Assembly: GCF_014236855.1 (NCBI RefSeq)
Contig: NZ_CP051261.1
Coordinates: 3,720,001 to 3,784,000 of the forward strand
Reading direction: 5' to 3'
Length of the DNA: 64,000 nucleotides
Origin: Xanthomonas sp. SI
GTDB taxonomy: Bacteria; Pseudomonadota; Gammaproteobacteria; Xanthomonadales; Xanthomonadaceae
A program made the translations under genes and the position numbers. Shown piece by piece: positions 62,279 through 64,000 of the stretch. Position 1 is the stretch's first letter; the number at the start of each line of letters is the position of its first letter. The notes below the pieces were generated by a model. It ran no database searches. It saw only the letters and a program-made list of their open reading frames with translations, and had not been told where the DNA came from.

Positions 62279-64000
62279 TCATTCGGCGCGCAGCGCCTGC
62301 ATCGGCGGCACCCGCGCCGCACGCTGCGCCGGCGCCAGCGCCGCGAGCAGGCCGGCCGCGGCGAGCACCAGCAGCACCGCGCCGATCGCCAGCGGATCGG
62401 CCACCCGCACCTCGAACAGGAAGCGCTGCAGCAGCCGCGACAGCGCCATCGCCACGCCCAGACCCAGCAGCAGCCCGATCCCGATCTGCAGGCCGGCTTC
62501 GCGCAGCACCTGCCGCCGCAGTCGCGCCGGCGGTGCGCCGAGCGCGGCGCGCACGCCGAATTCGTGCTGGCGCGCGGCCACCGCCACCGCCATCACCGCG
62601 TACAGGCCGACCGCGGCCAGCAGCAGCGCCAGCGCCGCGAACAGGCCGACCAGCAGCAGGTTGAGCTTCTGCTCGCCGGTGGTACTGGCGACCAGCGCCT
62701 GCATCGGCTGCAGGTCGGCGATCGGCTGCTGCGGCGCCACTTCGTCGATCGCCGCGCGCAGCGCGCGCTCGTCGGCGCCCAGCGCACCGGCATGCAGGCG
62801 CACCGCATAGGTCAACGCGCCGAAGCTGCGCATGATCTGCCACATCGGCTCGCTCATCTGCGCCAGCGGCTGGTACACCATGGGCTCCGGAGCCTGGGCC
62901 GGGCCGGCGTGGCGCACGTCGCCGACCACGCCGACCACGCGCATCGGCAAGCGGTTGTTGCCGCCGTCGTCGGGCACGGTGACGATCTTGCCGAGCGCAT
63001 GGCCGTGCAGGTAACGCTCGGCGAACGTGGCACTGACCACGCAGACCTTCTCGGCCCCGGCCACGTCGGCCTCGGCGATGCCGCGCCCGGCCAGCAACGG
63101 GATGCGAAACACCTGCAGGAATTGCGGCGTGGCCAGGCGGTACTGGCTGTTGACGGACGGCATGCCGTCCACCTCCACGCTCCAGCTCAACTGCGTGGTG
63201 GCCGGCGGATTGGTCGACACACCGACGCGTTCGATGCCGGGCACCTGCTGCAGCCGCGCGACGATGCGTCGGGTCTGCTCCACCGCATCGTGCACCGTGG
63301 CGTAGCGCTCCTTCACCGGCGCCAGGGTGAACACCACCGCGGAGCGGCTTTCGAACCCCATCGGCACTTCCGCCAGCTTCTGCAGCGTGCGCGTGAACAG
63401 CGCCGCGCCGATCAGCAGCATCACGGCGATGGCCACCTGCGCGATCACCAGGGTGCGGCCGAGGCGGCCGGCCTGCAGGCTCCAGCCGCCACGTCCGCCG
63501 CCGGCCAGTTCCGTCACCAGGTTGCGGCGGCGGCCGCGGACGATGCCCAGCGCGGCGGCCAATACCGCGGTAGCGCCGCCGGCGAGCAGCGCGAACAGCG
63601 CGCTGGCGCCGGTCAGGTGCGCGGCCTCGCCGCGCATCCACAGCAACGGCACCCAACCGCCGAGCAGGCGCAGGCCGAGCCAGGCCAGCGCCAGCCCGGC
63701 CAGACTGCCGAGTGCGCCGATCAGCACGCCTTCGGCCAGCGCCGGCAGGCTAAGCCGCAACCATGGCGCACCGAGCGCGGCGCGCACCGCGCTGTCGTGA
63801 CTGCGGCCGAGCGCGCGCAGCAGCATCAGGCTGGTCAGATTGATCGCCGCGATCAGCAGCACGCAGGCCGCCGCAGCGAAGAACAGCCACAGCGTGTTGC
63901 CGCTGTAGGAGGTGTACAGGCTGTCCTGCAACAGCAAGGCGTTCGGCGGCTCCCGTTGCAAGCTCCGCCACCACGATTCGTCCATGTGCGGGCTGTTGCG
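62279..64000 (-). CDS. MacB-type ABC transporter permease (FtsX-like), partial
   Basis: The visible 573 residues run off the right edge, so the N-terminus and first membrane helix are missing. The protein has two FtsX-like units with helices such as NTLWLFFAAAACVLLIAAIN and LLLAAVGLYAVMAVAVAA, and repeated ALGRSHDSAVRAALGAP and RQHEFGVRAALGAPPARLRR elements. A periplasmic MacB_PCD-like domain lies between. It belongs to the duplicated-permease (ADOP-like) type exporters of peptides or drugs. Its genomic link to the sigma-54-type two-component system is broken by VapBC. Confidence 0.88.
   Translation of the reverse strand, partial: RNSPHMDESWWRSLQREPPNALLLQDSLYTSYSGNTLWLFFAAAACVLLIAAINLTSLMLLRALGRSHDSAVRAALGAPWLRLSLPALAEGVLIGALGSLAGLALAWLGLRLLGGWVPLLWMRGEAAHLTGASALFALLAGGATAVLAAALGIVRGRRRNLVTELAGGGRGGWSLQAGRLGRTLVIAQVAIAVMLLIGAALFTRTLQKLAEVPMGFESRSAVVFTLAPVKERYATVHDAVEQTRRIVARLQQVPGIERVGVSTNPPATTQLSWSVEVDGMPSVNSQYRLATPQFLQVFRIPLLAGRGIAEADVAGAEKVCVVSATFAERYLHGHALGKIVTVPDDGGNNRLPMRVVGVVGDVRHAGPAQAPEPMVYQPLAQMSEPMWQIMRSFGALTYAVRLHAGALGADERALRAAIDEVAPQQPIADLQPMQALVASTTGEQKLNLLLVGLFAALALLLAAVGLYAVMAVAVAARQHEFGVRAALGAPPARLRRQVLREAGLQIGIGLLLGLGVAMALSRLLQRFLFEVRVADPLAIGAVLLVLAAAGLLAALAPAQRAARVPPMQALRAE

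Overview
The window looks like a chromosomal segment from Xanthomonas or a close relative in the Lysobacteraceae. Coding DNA is very GC-rich. Several proteins belong to families typical of this group: a C-terminal XVIPCD-like secretion domain, an XAC0095-like small protein, and a DUF6496/histone-H1-like lysine-rich protein. Intergenic spaces are packed with two families of inverted REP-like repeats, a 'GTAGGAGCGGCTTCAGCCGC' type and a 'CCTCTCCC...GGGAGAGG' type. No rRNA, tRNA, CRISPR array, integrase or intact insertion sequence was found.

Layout. 0-16 kb: mixed single genes (H1-like protein, DUF763, a TetR regulator divergent from a zinc alcohol dehydrogenase, small secreted or membrane proteins, SMI1/KNR4, a frameshifted short-chain dehydrogenase, a short UvrA, a zinc-finger/FAD-reductase pair, DUF1993, HD hydrolase). 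16-23 kb: an AlkB-like dioxygenase, two paralogous one-helix membrane proteins, a second short-chain dehydrogenase joined to a GH15 glucanase, and a LytS/LytTR two-component pair. 23.7-28 kb: a probable type IV secretion antibacterial effector, with lipoproteins that look like immunity proteins and a second effector-like gene. 29.5-44.3 kb: a defence and toxin-antitoxin island. It holds a nuclease-helicase (DUF2075), an AT-richer three-gene Lamassu/DdmABC-like operon, an orphan paralogue of the upstream immunity-like lipoprotein, a HEPN/MNT pair, a ParE/RHH pair and an AbiE-like pair. An M1 aminopeptidase and a DUF1444 gene lie among them. 44.4-53 kb: core genes (purA, a DUF2065 protein, hflC, hflK, an acrylyl-CoA reductase-like enzyme, a PilH-like regulator, cbpA, hsp20, a peroxiredoxin, a bacterioferritin-like protein). 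53-64 kb: pbpC, a DeoR regulator/HAD phosphatase/MFS group, a histidine kinase with a sigma-54-type regulator, VapBC, and an ABC permease running off the right edge.

How the parts fit. The best candidate for an interesting system is the 30-38 kb stretch. A Cap4-type nuclease, a small middle protein and an SMC-like ATPase overlap by 4 bp at each junction, as in Lamassu/DdmABC. A separate PD-(D/E)XK-helicase fusion precedes them, and two stacked hairpins sit directly before the first operon gene. The effector cluster at 23.7-28 kb and the orphan immunity-like gene at 36 kb point to past exchange of contact-dependent killing modules. Several toxin-antitoxin pairs carry clear palindromic operators. 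The intergenic DNA also holds gene fossils (GH3 tails, a GH15 tail, a UvrA tail, an antitoxin tail) and tandem duplications of about 185-213 bp containing REP repeats. This suggests that REP-rich 3' flanks are a local site of duplication and decay.
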